64,000 bases of DNA, taken from contig NW_025064890.1 in the NCBI RefSeq assembly GCF_019112545.1, positions 1,183,993 through 1,247,992 of the forward strand, written 5' to 3'. Position 1 is the first letter of the stretch. Every line of letters begins with the position of its first letter. Of this stretch, positions 1 through 11,677 are shown one piece after another. The notes under the pieces were generated by a model, which worked only from the letters and a program-made list of their open reading frames with translations, was not told where the DNA came from and ran no database searches. Source of the DNA: Guyanagaster necrorhizus. Lineage: Eukaryota > Basidiomycota > Agaricomycetes > Agaricales > Physalacriaceae. The translations under genes and the position numbers were made by a program.

Positions 1-3
1 GCC

Positions 4-2286
4 ATGCTAGAAGAACATCACTTACCGAAGTTTCTATGGCCCGAGGCAGTGGCATATGCCACATATTTGAAGAACCGATCACCAACCAGGGCCATCAAGA
101 ATGATTTAACCCCAGAAGAAGTGTTTCAGGGCACGAAACCAGATATTTCAGCACTTCAGGAATTCGGAGTAAAGTGCTGGGTGTTGCAGCAAGATAACAA
201 GAGGTCAAAACTAGACCCAAAGTCAAGGGAATTCATTTTCACAGGCCTTACAGATGAATCCAGGGCCTGGAGATATTATAACCCTCAAACCAGGCAGATT
301 CAGACCTCAAGAAATGTTATATTCCCTGAAAACAACACTACAGAGCCTATAGACACTGACTATATAGTCTCCCACCCTTCGTTGCTCGAGGGGGAGTCAG
401 GGAGCAAAGTCGAGCAGACTCCGGATGGAAATGATGGCATTTCGGACGATTCCGTGGATGCCGGAAATGCCGAACCAAAAGGGGAAATAGCCCCTGATGT
501 GTCATCGATCAAATCAAATTTCCCAATATGGCGTGGGAAAGTGATCGAGCCACGCGACAAATCGGTCCGGATTGCATCAAAGACTCAACCGAGTTACCGG
601 ACACTTCATAATCCAAGTGTACGAGCTGTGAAAACATCGGAACAACAGCGTACCTCAGAAGAATCATCTTTGGAAGCCGTAAATGTTGCAATAGACTATG
701 CATCCATTGGAGAAACTGCAGATAACCTCAGTGATGAGCCATTAAGCCTTGAAGAAGCTAAGACAAGGCCAGACTGGCATCATTGGAAGAAAGCAATGGA
801 TGAAGAATACAATCTATTAACTTCCCTAGGCACATGGCAGCTGGAAGAATTACCCAAAGACAGATCACTTGTGGATTGCAAGTGGACTTACAGATTGAAA
901 AGGGATGGTGATGGGAAAATCACCAGATACAAGGCCAGACTTGTTGCAAAAGGATTTTCACAGATACCCAGCATTGATTTCTTCGAGACATATGCACCAG
1001 TTGTCAGGCTGGACACATTCCACCTACTCATGGCAATTGCTGCTCAAAGAAACCTAATCATTCATGGAATGGACGTTGTTGGAGCTTACTTAAATGGTAA
1101 ACTCAATGAATCCATTTACATGGCACAGCCACCTGAATATTCAGATGGGAGTGGAAAAGCGGCACACCTCAAATTAACGTTGTACGGACTCAAGCAATCT
1201 GGCCAAGTTTGGAATAACAAATTAAATGCTACATTTTTGGGACTTGGATACATCAGATTGATCAGTGATCAATGTGTATACATCAGACAAATGGGTTCTG
1301 ATCCCATAATCGTAGCTGTACATGTCGACGACATGACATTGCTTGCCTCAGATGATGAAACCATGTCTAAAATGAAAGAAGAGCTTAAGAAGAAGCTAAA
1401 TGTCACAGACATGGGGGAGATTCAATATATATTGGGCATGAAGGTAGACAGGAATTGGGACAAGAGCACTATCACTCTATCCCAGAAGGCATATATTCTC
1501 AAAGTACTTGAGCGAATGGGCATGAATGACTGCAAACCGGTCAAAATGCCTATGGACCCGAATGTACGGCTAGAGAAAATTCCGACAGAAGACCCACGAG
1601 GCGTTGACACAGCCACCAGGCAATATTACCATACTGGTGTCGGATCACTAATGTATGCGGCCAATGGATCCCGGCCCGACATTGCACATGCTGTCACCGA
1701 ATTAAGCAAGTACGTGCAGAATCCGGCTGCTGAGCATGTCACAGCCTTGAAGCGAGTTTTCCGCTATCTGAAGGGAACTCTAGACTTCGGAATCACATAT
1801 GGAGGGACTATGGATGAGCTGATACCTTATTCAGACTCAGACTGGGGAGAAGACAGAACAGATAGAAGATCAACATCTGGTTATGTCTGTACCTATGCAG
1901 GGGGAGCTGTTACTTGGAGTTCAAAGAAACAGCCCACCGTAGCCTTATCCACTATGGAAGCAGAATATATGGCCCTTGCACACACAACCCGGGAAGTAAT
2001 TTGGCTACGAGCACTCTTAACCGAATTAGGATTGCCACCTTATGAAGCAACGACTATTTTCGTCGACAACCAATCAGCAATCAAATTTGCCGAGAACCCT
2101 ATATTCCATGCACGATCGAAGCATATAGACATACGGCATCACTTCGTTCGTGAGCGCATGGCTTCAAACGAAGTCAAAGTTCAGCACTGCGCATCAGAAG
2201 AGAACTTAGCGGATATATTCACTAAAGGCCTACCAAGACCATTACATGAGTATCTATCTACAGATATTCTAGGAACTCGGAATTGA
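4..2286 (+). CDS. Ty1/Copia retrotransposon polyprotein, C-terminal part
   Basis: A 760-codon intact frame covers the 3' half of a Copia gag-pol. It opens inside the integrase C-terminal region (LKNRSPTRAI, then the 'SRNVIFPE' segment near residue 100). The reverse transcriptase follows at about residues 280-520, with 'YAPVVRLDTF', 'MDVVGAYLNGKL' and the catalytic 'VHVDDM' near residue 440. RNase H follows from about residue 605, with 'YSDSDWGEDR', 'STSGY', 'STMEAEYMAL' and 'VDNQSA'. This integrase-before-RT order is diagnostic of Copia rather than Gypsy. The first Met is only the first ATG in the window; gag, protease and the integrase core lie upstream of base 1. No internal stops are present, so the copy is young compared with the gypsy elements at 27-49 kb. 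The frame ends 7 bases before the LTR. Confidence 0.95.
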   Translation: MLEEHHLPKFLWPEAVAYATYLKNRSPTRAIKNDLTPEEVFQGTKPDISALQEFGVKCWVLQQDNKRSKLDPKSREFIFTGLTDESRAWRYYNPQTRQIQTSRNVIFPENNTTEPIDTDYIVSHPSLLEGESGSKVEQTPDGNDGISDDSVDAGNAEPKGEIAPDVSSIKSNFPIWRGKVIEPRDKSVRIASKTQPSYRTLHNPSVRAVKTSEQQRTSEESSLEAVNVAIDYASIGETADNLSDEPLSLEEAKTRPDWHHWKKAMDEEYNLLTSLGTWQLEELPKDRSLVDCKWTYRLKRDGDGKITRYKARLVAKGFSQIPSIDFFETYAPVVRLDTFHLLMAIAAQRNLIIHGMDVVGAYLNGKLNESIYMAQPPEYSDGSGKAAHLKLTLYGLKQSGQVWNNKLNATFLGLGYIRLISDQCVYIRQMGSDPIIVAVHVDDMTLLASDDETMSKMKEELKKKLNVTDMGEIQYILGMKVDRNWDKSTITLSQKAYILKVLERMGMNDCKPVKMPMDPNVRLEKIPTEDPRGVDTATRQYYHTGVGSLMYAANGSRPDIAHAVTELSKYVQNPAAEHVTALKRVFRYLKGTLDFGITYGGTMDELIPYSDSDWGEDRTDRRSTSGYVCTYAGGAVTWSSKKQPTVALSTMEAEYMALAHTTREVIWLRALLTELGLPPYEATTIFVDNQSAIKFAENPIFHARSKHIDIRHHFVRERMASNEVKVQHCASEENLADIFTKGLPRPLHEYLSTDILGTRN

Positions 2287-2293
2287 GGGGGAG

Positions 2294-2509
2294 TGTTGGG
2301 ATAGCAATCCCGAGCGAGTACGAGAACGTACTCGAAGATACGATGCCAGTCAGCGGCAGCTGACTTGGATCGTGATCTGGACTTATTTAGTATCTCGTAG
2401 AAAGATCTCGAAGTAATACAAAATGTATTTAAGTAGAACGTTTCTCTCTCGAGAGGCCAATTCTAGTTCTCTGTTCTATTACCCTGCTCTCTACTTACAA
2501 CAACTAACA
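2294..2509 (+). repeat. 3' LTR of the Copia element
   Basis: The LTR starts with TGTTGGGATAGC directly after a purine tract (GAGGGGGAG) that would be the polypurine primer. The right end is taken at a CA about 216 bp on; CAACA at 2498-2502 or TAACA at 2505-2509 are both possible ends. It contains a TATTTAAG promoter-like box near 2427 and a perfect 8-bp hairpin, CGAGTACG / CGTACTCG, at 2315-2334. The partner 5' LTR lies outside the window, so the end cannot be fixed by comparison. Confidence 0.8.
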
Positions 2510-2774
2510 GATTACATCATAATTCATCTTGGCATAGTCCACCGCAGCATTTCCTTCATGCAAGTACGCATTATTCTTCGTTCCATTTTTCAGAACGGAA
2601 ATCTCGTACAGGCTGAGAAACGGACTCTGAATTTACAGATGGACGGATCCCCAATTCTTTCCGAAGAATGAGAAGGTCAAGAGAACACAGCTGCGTGAAT
2701 GACGGCAATCGTTGCTGCATCGTTGCTGCCGCGCCGTTGCAGCATTCAAAGTAATTGCAACATTTTGTGAGCGC
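2510..2774. other. Intergenic, no recognised gene
   Basis: I see no coding or structural signal between the Copia LTR and the P450 relic. Short open frames here resemble nothing I know. Confidence 0.5.
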
Positions 2775-4685
2775 TTAGATACGTATCACCCTGGATTTTG
2801 CTTTTTTGAGAATAGTGGGGTACAGCAAGATATCAACGAGAACTGCAAGGGCGTGTCCACAAGTAAATGTAGGGCACGAGTACATCGATTGAATACCCTT
2901 CACACTAGACGCCCAATTTTTCAGCAGAAACCAAAGTCTCTGTTCAGGGCTTCCCTTTGCGGTACTAAGGTTGGTTACTGAAAGATAAGCGGGTCCTAAA
3001 ATATTGAACGAAACCTGTCCACCGCCAGGTAAGGGCAATCGTGGGAACTGAACCCAACGCTAATGTCGACCGCCATCTCCTGCCTCCGCATTTTCTTTAA
3101 AGACGACAGAATAAGATGATGCCCTTCCAGTGGCTCACCCAGCTCTTCTCTACCGTCCTTCCGTGATCATTGGGAAGCGGCCTAGAGCGAGGGCGTCAAT
3201 CTCGGACTGAGCTTTCTCTTGAACTTGCGGATGAAGAACCATCGCTAGTATGAATGACGTTAACGCGGATGGAGTCTTGGGTATAGTTAGATTGGCTGGG
3301 TAGTTATAGGCGTCCTGCTCACTGTCTCTGCCCCTCCTAGATAAATGAACATGTTACCTAGTTACTTCGAAATGGAACGCACCTGAATACAAAGATGCCC
3401 CTGCCGCTTTGGCCAATTCCCCAAAATCGTCAAGAGGATTATTTGTCAGTGAGGGCTCTTCGAGGTATTGGGACAGGAACGACTGTTCAAAGATACCTTT
3501 TTTCTGAGGCAGAGCTAGTATTAAAACGATGGACAGCGTCGACATCAGCCAAGACTGACCATCTCAGTTTTGACGAAGTTAAACGGAACATCATACAATT
3601 CATCAAGATCGCGCCTCATGGATTTAGCTGTCCGCTGGAATGATGCACCAGGGAACCAAGGCGGTACGTGTTTTACTGAAAAGAGCCTTTGTTAGGAGGA
3701 ACACAAATGATCTTGTCGCCTAGACTCACACATGGTAAAGCTGTCTACCCACCATCTTCCAGGTTCGGAGGCGCGGGCAAAACCAAGCATGGCATCTTCG
3801 GCGATTTTGACCAGGTGAAGAGGATCGCCTATACGTGACGGGTATCCGTACATTAAGAGTAGGATCGTTGATGATGTACATCTAGCGAACTTGCATTAAA
3901 GTTCGTTGCTTACTACCAGCGTTTGAACGCACTCCCTTGCATGCTTGGAGAAGTTGCCAGGATCTGATAAGAGCTTCGACAGTAGCCTATTATCCGGTAT
4001 GATTTTACAAAGGGCAAAAAAATCAGGGGCCGAACTTTAGATTCTCTCGCTCCTGTAAATCTCGGAGTTCTCTAGATTCGCACGCTCGAGGATCCATCCA
4101 TTGGTGGAAGACCCGGTGGAATTCGCGAAAACGGGAGTTTTGCGTTGCTTATGCGTACCCTAATCCACGGGACCAGCCGACTCTTAAGATATTTGCATAT
4201 TATCCCATTTGACAAACAGCGCGTCTGACTTAGAGCTCGCCGGCCATGACAGCAGAAGGACGGTTAGAATAAATATTTCCTGTGTGTGTCTGGTACATCA
4301 ATGATGCTGTTGACAACGGTGCTGGAGAGCTCACCTCGACCTTCCAAAAGGTCTTTCGACGCCTTGAGGGATGAAAGGACTATGACGGGTTGTCCAAAGA
4401 CTGTTATCTTCATGATATCACCTGGCAGGTGTCGGTCTATCGTTTTCAAGTCAGGCGTACCCACGCACCATATTTTTGCTTCCATTCATGCCAATTCAAC
4501 CATTGGCGGTCTGCAGGTATCTGTAAGGCATTTCCTATGATTGGCAGAGGGAGGGGAGGACCGGGGGGAGACCGTCCTCGTAGGATAAAAGCATGGATCT
4601 GGTTATAGACGAAACAAATGATAAGAGTAGACACGAGGAACCCAGAAAGACTCGTAAATTTAGACAAATCTGATAGAGAGTCCAT
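2775..4685 (-). pseudogene. Cytochrome P450 pseudogene, collinear full-length relic
   Basis: Read leftwards from ATG 4685, the start encodes an N-terminal membrane anchor, the proline hinge 'SPPGPPLPLPIIGNALQIP' and 'WHEWKQKYG'. An intron joins this in frame to 'DIMKITVFGQPVIVL'. A second intron ending at 4280 gives 'NIYSNRPSAVMAGEL', then TAA at 4230-4232. Beyond it the P450 landmarks continue in order but in broken frames: 'RFREFHRVFHQW' (C-helix), 'LLSDPGNFSKHAREC', then an I-helix split by a 46-nt intron (3337-3382) as 'ASLYSG/GAETVSR', and the J-helix 'ILAMVLHPQVQEKAQ' near 3240. A weak heme-region remnant lies near 2880. Family knowledge: basidiomycete P450s of about 500 residues. The order and spacing fit an in-place dead gene, not a transposed fragment. 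The 4230-4685 piece could still be translated as about 100 residues. Confidence 0.85.
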
Positions 4686-5811
4686 GTCATCGGGTGTCGT
4701 GGTGGTGATGGGAAGGAAAAGTGAAAGAAGGTCATAGTGGGAGTGATGGCAAGCGCCGGAATGGATAAGACGCAGGTGGTCGATGTGTTTACCCTGGGAC
4801 ATGAGTTGTAACCTGCTGCCGGACGAGTGTGTTCAGCGCGCTTGCTTCTGTTTTTCCAAGGGTATCGTTGACATTTATTATTAACGTTACTGACGGTATT
4901 TGAACGGGAAATGGAAGCTACTGGCTGTCGCGACAGGATTAAATAATGCATTGAAATATCAGCTGGGAGCAATAGCATTGGCCACAAAGCAAGGCCGCCA
5001 AAACGTCACACTATGTTTGGATTGGCATCTCATGAAGTGCTCAGGTGTTCGGTAGTAGACGTTATGGTAATTGGTCAATGATGAAATGACGGTGCGATAT
5101 CATGGACCAGTAATCACCACGTTCTACGTATTCAAGGGGGGCAGCAAGGCCAGGCCAGGTGACCTAGTAGCTCCCACTCAAATAAGCCGCAGCAACGCAG
5201 CGAGGAGGAGAATATTTGTCGCTGTTTGTTTCGAAGGACGTCGAGTCCCATCGGAACTGCGGCGGGATGACCTCATCATTCAGCGATTCATCTCTGGGAA
5301 TGATTTTCTGAATCATGTCGACTGGGAACAGGATTGGCCGTACAACTGTCAAACACAGACTTTTTACAGGTCCGACTGGCATCATAATAGCTCCAGCTTG
5401 ACGGCAAATCTTCTGAACTTTGAATTTCGCTTCCCGGGATCGATGCGCAGTTTTTGTCCTGCGCATTTGGACCCTATTCCATTTGGAAGGCCTGCTCTTG
5501 GGAATACGGCATGGCTGTGAACTAACCTAACGCTCTTTGTAGGATCTCTAGCATAGCATAGCCTCGAGGATTCGGAATATCCATACTAACAACGTTACAG
5601 TGAATTGATACTCCCGTAAGTCCATTTATTTTATCCGCTCGGGTCACGGTCCTGGTTAACCCTCTTCTTCCGCAGTCATATTTATTGATCAAGCTGTGCT
5701 TTTGATGGCTTTTATAATTTCTTCTTTCCCTTCCGTAGAGCACCAATTTCCCGCTCACATCTCTCCAGGCCTATGGAGTGCACTGCGTTTCGCAATTTCT
5801 TCGGGGGAATC
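4686..5811. other. Intergenic, one unresolved open frame
   Basis: A 149-codon open frame lies on the + strand at 5071-5520, with a 100-codon frame opposite it at 5164-5466. Neither shows a motif I recognise, a signal peptide or flanking exons. The stretch includes the promoter regions of the P450 relic (leftward) and the O-FucT-like gene (rightward). Confidence 0.4.
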
Positions 5812-7413
5812 ATGTCCCCCCACAGGCGACATCGCTATGACCTCCTGTCGGACGTCGATGATGAATCCTACCAACTCCCCGCGGATGGCAATCTACCTCG
5901 GCGACGGTTCTCTTCACGTCGAAATCCCTTCGGCTTCCTCACACACGTTTTCTTTTCCACCGCACTTCGACGAAACACTTTTTTCTTCTTGCTCGTCGTG
6001 ACATGCGTCATCGGTTGGCTGGCCCCACCTTCATACAATGACGTACGGGATTTTGAACAGCACTTCCCGCAACATCAGATCCCGACCGATTACATAGGCG
6101 ACAGAAGATTTCTACGCTTTGAAGGGACGCTATGGGGTCTTGGCTTGAACAACATCTTGCAAGAAGAGTATGTTATTCCGCCTTTTTCTCCTCACTTACA
6201 TTGGCTAACTTGATATAGCCTCCTTCTATCTTACATCGCGTACGCGACAAACCGTTCATTCGTATTCAGTGATTACACATGGTCACACACTCCGTTCCCT
6301 TTCACCATCGACGATTACTCTCTCCGACCGGCTCGAATGCCTCTAAACGCCTTTATTTCCGGTCCCACCGCGGGTGGACCAATATCGACATCACACAACC
6401 AACATACATTGGATCTACCAGCGGACTCTCATGCCCAAATCGACGCAGATTTACGCGCGGTACGCTTAGATTATTTCGACGCTGTTTGCCCGCCAAATCT
6501 ACGCGTCCGGCTCACCTCTGCTGACATCCCGCAGCTAAGTGACGACACCCTCGAAGGAGACGCCCTTTTGGCTACGTGGGTAGATTGGTTATCACGAGAC
6601 GAGGTCGTGAAACAGCCATGTGTGGTTGTTGATTTCAGTGAGAAAGTCGTGTTTGATCATCTGTTCGTAGTACTCGGTCTTTATCACTATCGCCACTGAC
6701 TCTAAATCCGATATAGATTGTTTGGATCACAGAGAGTAATATCCATATTCCCCGTACTTGCGTCGAGCCCCATCCTCAATGAGTTCGCATGGTCCTATCT
6801 CGTCGAAGGTGCTGTCGAACGGAACATGAATGGATTAATTAATTCAGCATCGTCCTCATCTCCGAATCTCATGTCTGGCGTGGCAGCGGTTCATCTAAGA
6901 AGAGGCGACTACTCCGGGCATTGCCTCTATCTTTCCAAACACAACACCCCATATCAGGGCATGAACCAATACCCCGGTATCCTCGACCGGTTTGATCCAC
7001 TCGAATTTGACCCGTCTGCGCCTTCCCCAGATAACGACTCATACCATCATTACCTCCCACACTGCCTCCCCACCATTCCAGAAATAGTCGAACGTCTACG
7101 AGCCGTTCGCGCAGAAAACCCACAGCTATCATTGACCAAGGTGTACCTACTCTCGAATGGTCGCCGGTGGTGGCTTGATGAGCTTTGGACAGCGTTGCGG
7201 GCGGATGGGTGGGAGCCTGTAAAGGAAGGTTTGGGGAGCAGTCAGGATTTGGTCTTGACGAGACAGGAACAGTATGTTAGTGGGGCGGTGGATATGGCTA
7301 TTGCGGAAAAGGCGGAGATGTTTGTCGGGAATGGGTTCTCGAGTCTTACGGGGAACATTGTAATGTTGAGGCTGGCCAAGGGTGTTGATGTGGGACTGAA
7401 TAGGATGCTGTGA
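5812..7413 (+). CDS. O-fucosyltransferase-like type II membrane protein
   Basis: Three exons (5812-6167, 6219-6662, 6717-7413) join in phase to about 498 residues. A cytosolic N-terminus is followed by one membrane anchor ([17 protein letters not shown], about residues 61-77) and a lumenal domain. Its first block is '[15 protein letters not shown]' and '[14 protein letters not shown]', as in GDP-fucose O-fucosyltransferase-fold proteins. The sugar-nucleotide motif '[14 protein letters not shown]' follows, then '[13 protein letters not shown]' and a C-terminal '[18 protein letters not shown]' block. Inference: a Golgi or ER glycosyltransferase of a family common in Agaricomycetes whose acceptor is unknown. 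Both introns are GT-AG, 51 and 54 nt. An upstream in-frame ATG at 5773 is possible, but [12 protein letters not shown] at 5812 looks the better start. Confidence 0.8.
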
Positions 7414-7868
7414 TTATAACACATATATATAGGGTGTGGTGTACGTTACAATAAACTTGAACGAAGTAGTATCTATCTCGTGCTTCACCGTAAGTCACCT
7501 GGGTAGAGAACATGCAAGAGAACCCCATACAATTTAAAATTTTCCTAATGTCGGGGAGGCGCGATTTGGAATTCTAAATGTGCTCTCCATCAGTCGTAAT
7601 GACTTTGCTGCGCATTCACAACGAAACTGTAAAATGCCGCTGTCCTGCCGTGATAACACGGTAATGCAGAATTGGTCCTGAGCAAATAAATGGTCCTTCA
7701 CTGATACGTCTCAAACCACATTGCGAAATGTTTCAACAATTTATTTATTTATTTAAATTGAGTTACTCGTGTGTGATGGGATGGGCCAGCCGGGTGCTAC
7801 AAACTATCGCTACTATGATACATAAATGATAAAATGGATACAAAGCAAAGTGATACACAGCTTTAGCT
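7414..7868. other. Convergent 3' intergenic region
   Basis: This region lies between two genes whose 3' ends face each other. It contains AT-rich tracts (TTTATTTATTTATTTA around 7740-7756) that may serve 3'-end formation. No gene is seen. Confidence 0.5.
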
Positions 7869-9498
7869 CTAACAGTTGTCATCCACGACCGTACCGAGGG
7901 CTTCGTTAATTGCATCGAGCAATATATCATTCGAGTCACCGGCGACGTTCCACATCGCGAAGCCCTTCAGTCCGTTGTCACTGATGTACCGGCCCTTCGC
8001 CGCAAAAGACGTAGCATCATCATAGGAGACCATCACTTCCGAGGTCGAGTTGTATACGTAGGGCTAAGAAGAAAAAAAAAAGTCAACACTAAGTCATCGA
8101 TACCTGTACAAAGGAGAACTCACGGTCTGACTGCAGGTATCAAAGATGTAATCTATCCCTTCAGCAGCTGTGCCATTTTCGGTGAGGAAGCCGCCATCGA
8201 TGAGGCCCCAGAAGTTGAAAATACCACTGACCCCGCTGCTGGGGTTACCACAAATATCGGTGGTCTCAGTAGTGGTGGTGGTGGTGTTATCACTATCACC
8301 AGCGGGTTGTAGCGAAGCGTTGAACTTTGGATAGAGTTCCAGAGATCCATTGGAGGCAAGCGCATCCGCGGTGTCGACGTGGAAGCTGTGGCCATAGGAT
8401 GCAACGCCAACGGCAATCTTCGGTGTCAAGCGGTCAGCATCGTGGGCGATTGATCTGACAGGAGCAGACATACCTGGCTAGCAGGGAACCCAGCAGTTGT
8501 CCATGCTTTGACGGCTGAAACAACGGAACCCACTCCGTTCGTGGCACATGTATCGTTGAGAGGAGCATTGGGGCCAACAGTGGCAGACCAGGAGCCCCAG
8601 ATGTCGTAAACCATGATAGCTATGAATCGTAAAAACACATCAACCCTCACGATATCCTTGCTACAAACTCAAAACACGTACCAATGTGATCCAGATATTG
8701 TGCAAAGTTGGAGACATCGGTCATCGGCTCACCATCAGAACCAGCGAACGGTGTGATGCCGACAGCAGCTGAAAGGTACAATTTGGAACCAGTCGAATCT
8801 TGACGAAACTCTTGGAGGAAGGTAAGGAAGTTGGCCGAGTCACTGGTGGAAATGGAGTTACACCCGATACCGGCCTTGTTAGGATACTCCCAGTCGAAGT
8901 CGATACCGCTCAAGTTGTAAGTGTCGACGAGGTTGACGATGGCCTTGATAAACGCGGTGCGGTTCTCAGCGGTGGCAACTGCTAGAGAAAAACCCTGGGA
9001 TCCCGTCCAACCACCGATGGACAATAGGGCGGAGACATTCTGTAATTCAAGTCAGACGACAAAGATGCCCGAAAGACGGACCCGCTCCTCACGTTCTCCT
9101 GAGCATTCGCAACGAAGTCGGGAAGCCTTGATTCACTCAGTGAGTCCAAAGCAATGTCGGAGGAGTCAAAAGTGGTTGTGCTGTCCAGGAATCAATGGGC
9201 CTTAGCTAAACCAGAGGAATGATCAAACGCACGCGAAGGCAAACGTCATCATGGTGTACTTTTCCCATGGAATATCAGAAGGTGTGTAATCTTCCAACCA
9301 GCCGGGATACCATGCGGCAGCTAGAAAATCAGAAGTCTCATTCGTGGTAGCCCTGGTACTGGAGGTGCATGTCGACGTCGTAGCGGGAGTGGAAGCAGAT
9401 GAAGTAGCAGAAACAGAACTAGCTGTCAGACGGCAGTATGGGGCCGCCAAAGCAAGAGGAAAGAATGGTAGTAAGAGAACGGGAAGCATCGTTATCAT
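7869..9498 (-). CDS. GH18 chitinase, secreted
   Basis: Six exons on the minus strand (9498-9233, 9180-9093, 9039-8682, 8619-8474, 8417-8124, 8063-7869) total 1347 nt, 448 residues, with every junction in phase. A signal peptide (LPVLLLPFFPLALA) is followed by a Ser/Thr-rich linker and the barrel start 'AAWYPGW'. Next come the substrate-strand block 'LLSIGGWTGSQGFS', the catalytic DxxDxDxE as 'GIDFDWEYP' (near residue 165), 'AIMVYDIWGSW' and the final strand 'GFAMWNVAGDSND'. The Glu of the motif is the expected proton donor, so the enzyme should hydrolyse chitin beta-1,4 bonds. No chitin-binding module is visible. An acidic/Thr-rich loop (DNTTTTTTETTD) interrupts the late barrel. Role (cell-wall remodelling or nutrition) is inference. 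Confidence 0.92.
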
Positions 9499-9948
9499 CG
9501 TGCAAGTGAGAGTAAAGAAAGAGTGAGTAGTTCTGAAAAATTTTCGATCAACGGAGTAGGTGGGTTTAATAGGGCAAAAGAACGTGTTTTTGACAAGGAC
9601 GCCTGACCTATTTGTACCATCCGAGGCGCGGCCAGACCACGCGGCCAGCCTTACGCTATTGTGCCTGTAGAACAATGAAGGATGAAATCTGTAGCACTGA
9701 TTAGCGTGCCATCATTGTTTGCCTTGTGCTCAACAACGGCTCTCCTAAATATTGCCTTGTTTTTGGTTGCCAACGTGAGATATCGATGACCTTGAAGACT
9801 GAAGTTTTTGTTAGGGATGTTCAAGGCGAATCTGACATATTATTCTATGCTGATCTCTGTCCGAGAAAGTAAAGTAATACTGGATACGATCTATCAATAA
9901 ATCGGAAAGCATGGCAAAAGGATGGCTTACAATTACAACCAACGTTCG
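9499..9948. other. Intergenic between chitinase and small membrane-protein gene
   Basis: This is the upstream region of the chitinase and the 3' flank of the gene at 9949-10527. I see no gene or clear motif in it. Confidence 0.45.
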
Positions 9949-10527
9949 TCAACGCCTGCCTCTACTGAGCCCTATTCTCGCAGCCAGCTGCCGAGCATGA
10001 ATGAGCTGTAACCGTCGGGATCTTGCGAACAGGATGAAGAGGGATACGATGGCAAACAACAGATTGCAAGCCACAAATTCGTAAAAATCTGCTCGTTCTT
10101 TTCCTACTATCCGTCCGCAGGGCTCCCAAGCGAGATGCTCTCCTTCTGGTGTTGTTCCTGTATTCGCTGGGGTCCCTTCGGGTGACATGCTTGCCTCTGT
10201 GCAGTGCATTAATCGACGATTGCCAAATGGTTGGCAGAAGGGTTGGCTGAGCTGTGCTGCGGTTCAGCGTTCATGAACGATAACGACGGCGGAGCTTACT
10301 CACTGCCGCCGACGGGCAAGGCTCACAGACGCCAAAGGGCTGGCATATCATATGAAACTGCGAGTTGTTTCCTGGCGTGCTGAATGGGGTGTCTTGTGCA
10401 GACACAGCGTGAAGAAGGCATGTCCTGTATTTCCACCGTATGAGCACCGACATGCATCGTAATACGAGAGACTCCCGTACAGAAATAAGGTCATGATGTA
10501 CGCCAACGACGGCGACGAGAGATGCAT
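9949..10527 (-). CDS. Small secreted-type Cys-rich single-pass membrane protein
   Basis: Three exons (10527-10481, 10424-10304, 10251-9949) give 156 residues, all junctions in phase. The spliced N-terminus makes a hydrophobic signal peptide (AYIMTLFLTCLLHAVSA). The lumenal part carries spaced cysteines in 'CQPFGVCEPCP', 'FCQPFGNRRLMHC' and 'WEPCG'. One membrane helix (FVACNLLFAIVSLFILFA, about residues 115-132) and a basic cytosolic tail 'RLQLIHARQLAARIGL' end the protein. The architecture matches a conserved basidiomycete hypothetical family I recognise only by pattern; no function is known to me. The start lies 113 bp from that of SRP19 on the other strand, so the two may share a promoter. 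Confidence 0.75.
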
Positions 10528-10640
10528 CTGAGCAGCATGAACGTGAGGGTCGACGACGAAGATGGCGACGACCACGTGGGAATTACGACGTTGCTCGTCG
10601 CATTCTCCTCTTGATTGCATACCACCATCTACGGCCCCTC

Positions 10641-11677
10641 ATGTCCCGCAGAACAGCTGTAGTCGAAGAGTTCGACGACGATACGGACCTGCCGTTGCCC
10701 AGCCAGCCTCTTCCCAACACAGGATACAATGGCCCTCTACTGCAGGAAATAAATTCTGATGACGATTTTGACCTTCCTTCCCCGCGTGCAGGCCCCGCGT
10801 CGTCGCCGTCGTCACAGTCACAGTTCCTGCCCACATCGTCTGACAGTGTGAATGCAAAGAACTCGGTAACGGACATTACGCCCTATAAGAAGTATGTTTA
10901 TCCACTCCTCTACGCCATATCCTTTTCATCCATTGCCAGGTGGACATGTATATACCCAATATATATCGATGCAAAGCGTCCATATAGTACTGGGCAGCGT
11001 AGGGTAGCACGCGAAAAGAGTGTGTGGTGGCCTCTTAGCAAAGACATTGCAGAAGCTACGAACCGACTCGGTCTAGGCACCCTCCACGAAGTGAACAAGG
11101 CCCACCCCCGGGATTGGGAGAACCCAGGCCGGGTTAGGGTGCTGTGGAAGAAGGACGGTCGGCTCATGAATCCTGCCATCCAGACCAGTCAGTGGCCCCC
11201 CTGACTTCTTCGTCATCGAGAAACAATCCTAACTCATATTACGCAGAAAAGCAGCTCTTGGAGATGGTCTGCATACAGATACAACGTCTAAAGCCCGAGA
11301 ATATCCCCAGACCTCCCTATAACACTTCTCCTGCCAAGGTCGAGCCGATTGTTCCTGCACCAAAGCCGCATACAACAACTTCGGCATCGACCAAGGGCAA
11401 GCAACCCGCAACGATGAAATCCAAGTCACCTTCAGCGCCGCAGTTGACCAAGACTAGCGGTAGACGACCTCCTATACCTCCAGAACCTCATCCCCCACTC
11501 GCTAGTCGCGTATCGCCTTACTCCCCCGCTATATCCACGGGTGTTCTGATAGAGACAGTCAAGGCAGGGATGACCGCCCAGGAAGCCAATGCCGCTCCTG
11601 GTTCTGCTCCCGGTGCACCTGGATTGCCCAGTGGCGCACAGAAAGGAAAGCGGAAAGTGGTGAGGGTCAGAGGATGA
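10641..11677 (+). CDS. SEC65: Signal recognition particle subunit SRP19/SEC65
   Basis: Three exons (10641-10891, 10940-11187, 11247-11677) join in phase to 309 residues. An acidic, disordered N-terminal 80 residues is followed by the SRP19 fold: 'CIYPIYIDAKRPYS', 'RRVAREKSVWWPLSKDIA', 'LGLGTLHEVNKAHPRDWENP' and 'GRVRVLWKKDGR'. The next block, 'KKQLLEMVCIQIQR', spans the second junction. A Pro/Ser-rich tail ends in a basic KGKRKVVRVRG, as in fungal Sec65 proteins that bind the SRP RNA. Role: SRP assembly, with SRP RNA helices 6/8, and co-translational targeting to the ER. The longer frame starts at 10611, but MSRRTAVVEEF at 10641 is the more likely start. Confidence 0.93.

Noticed and set aside
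2712..3038. Open frames opposite and across the 3' end of the P450 relic
   Set aside because: These are explained as shadows of decayed P450 sequence; none has independent support.
5071..5520. 149-codon plus-strand frame
   Set aside because: No motif, no splice partners, and a competing frame on the other strand; not enough to call a gene.
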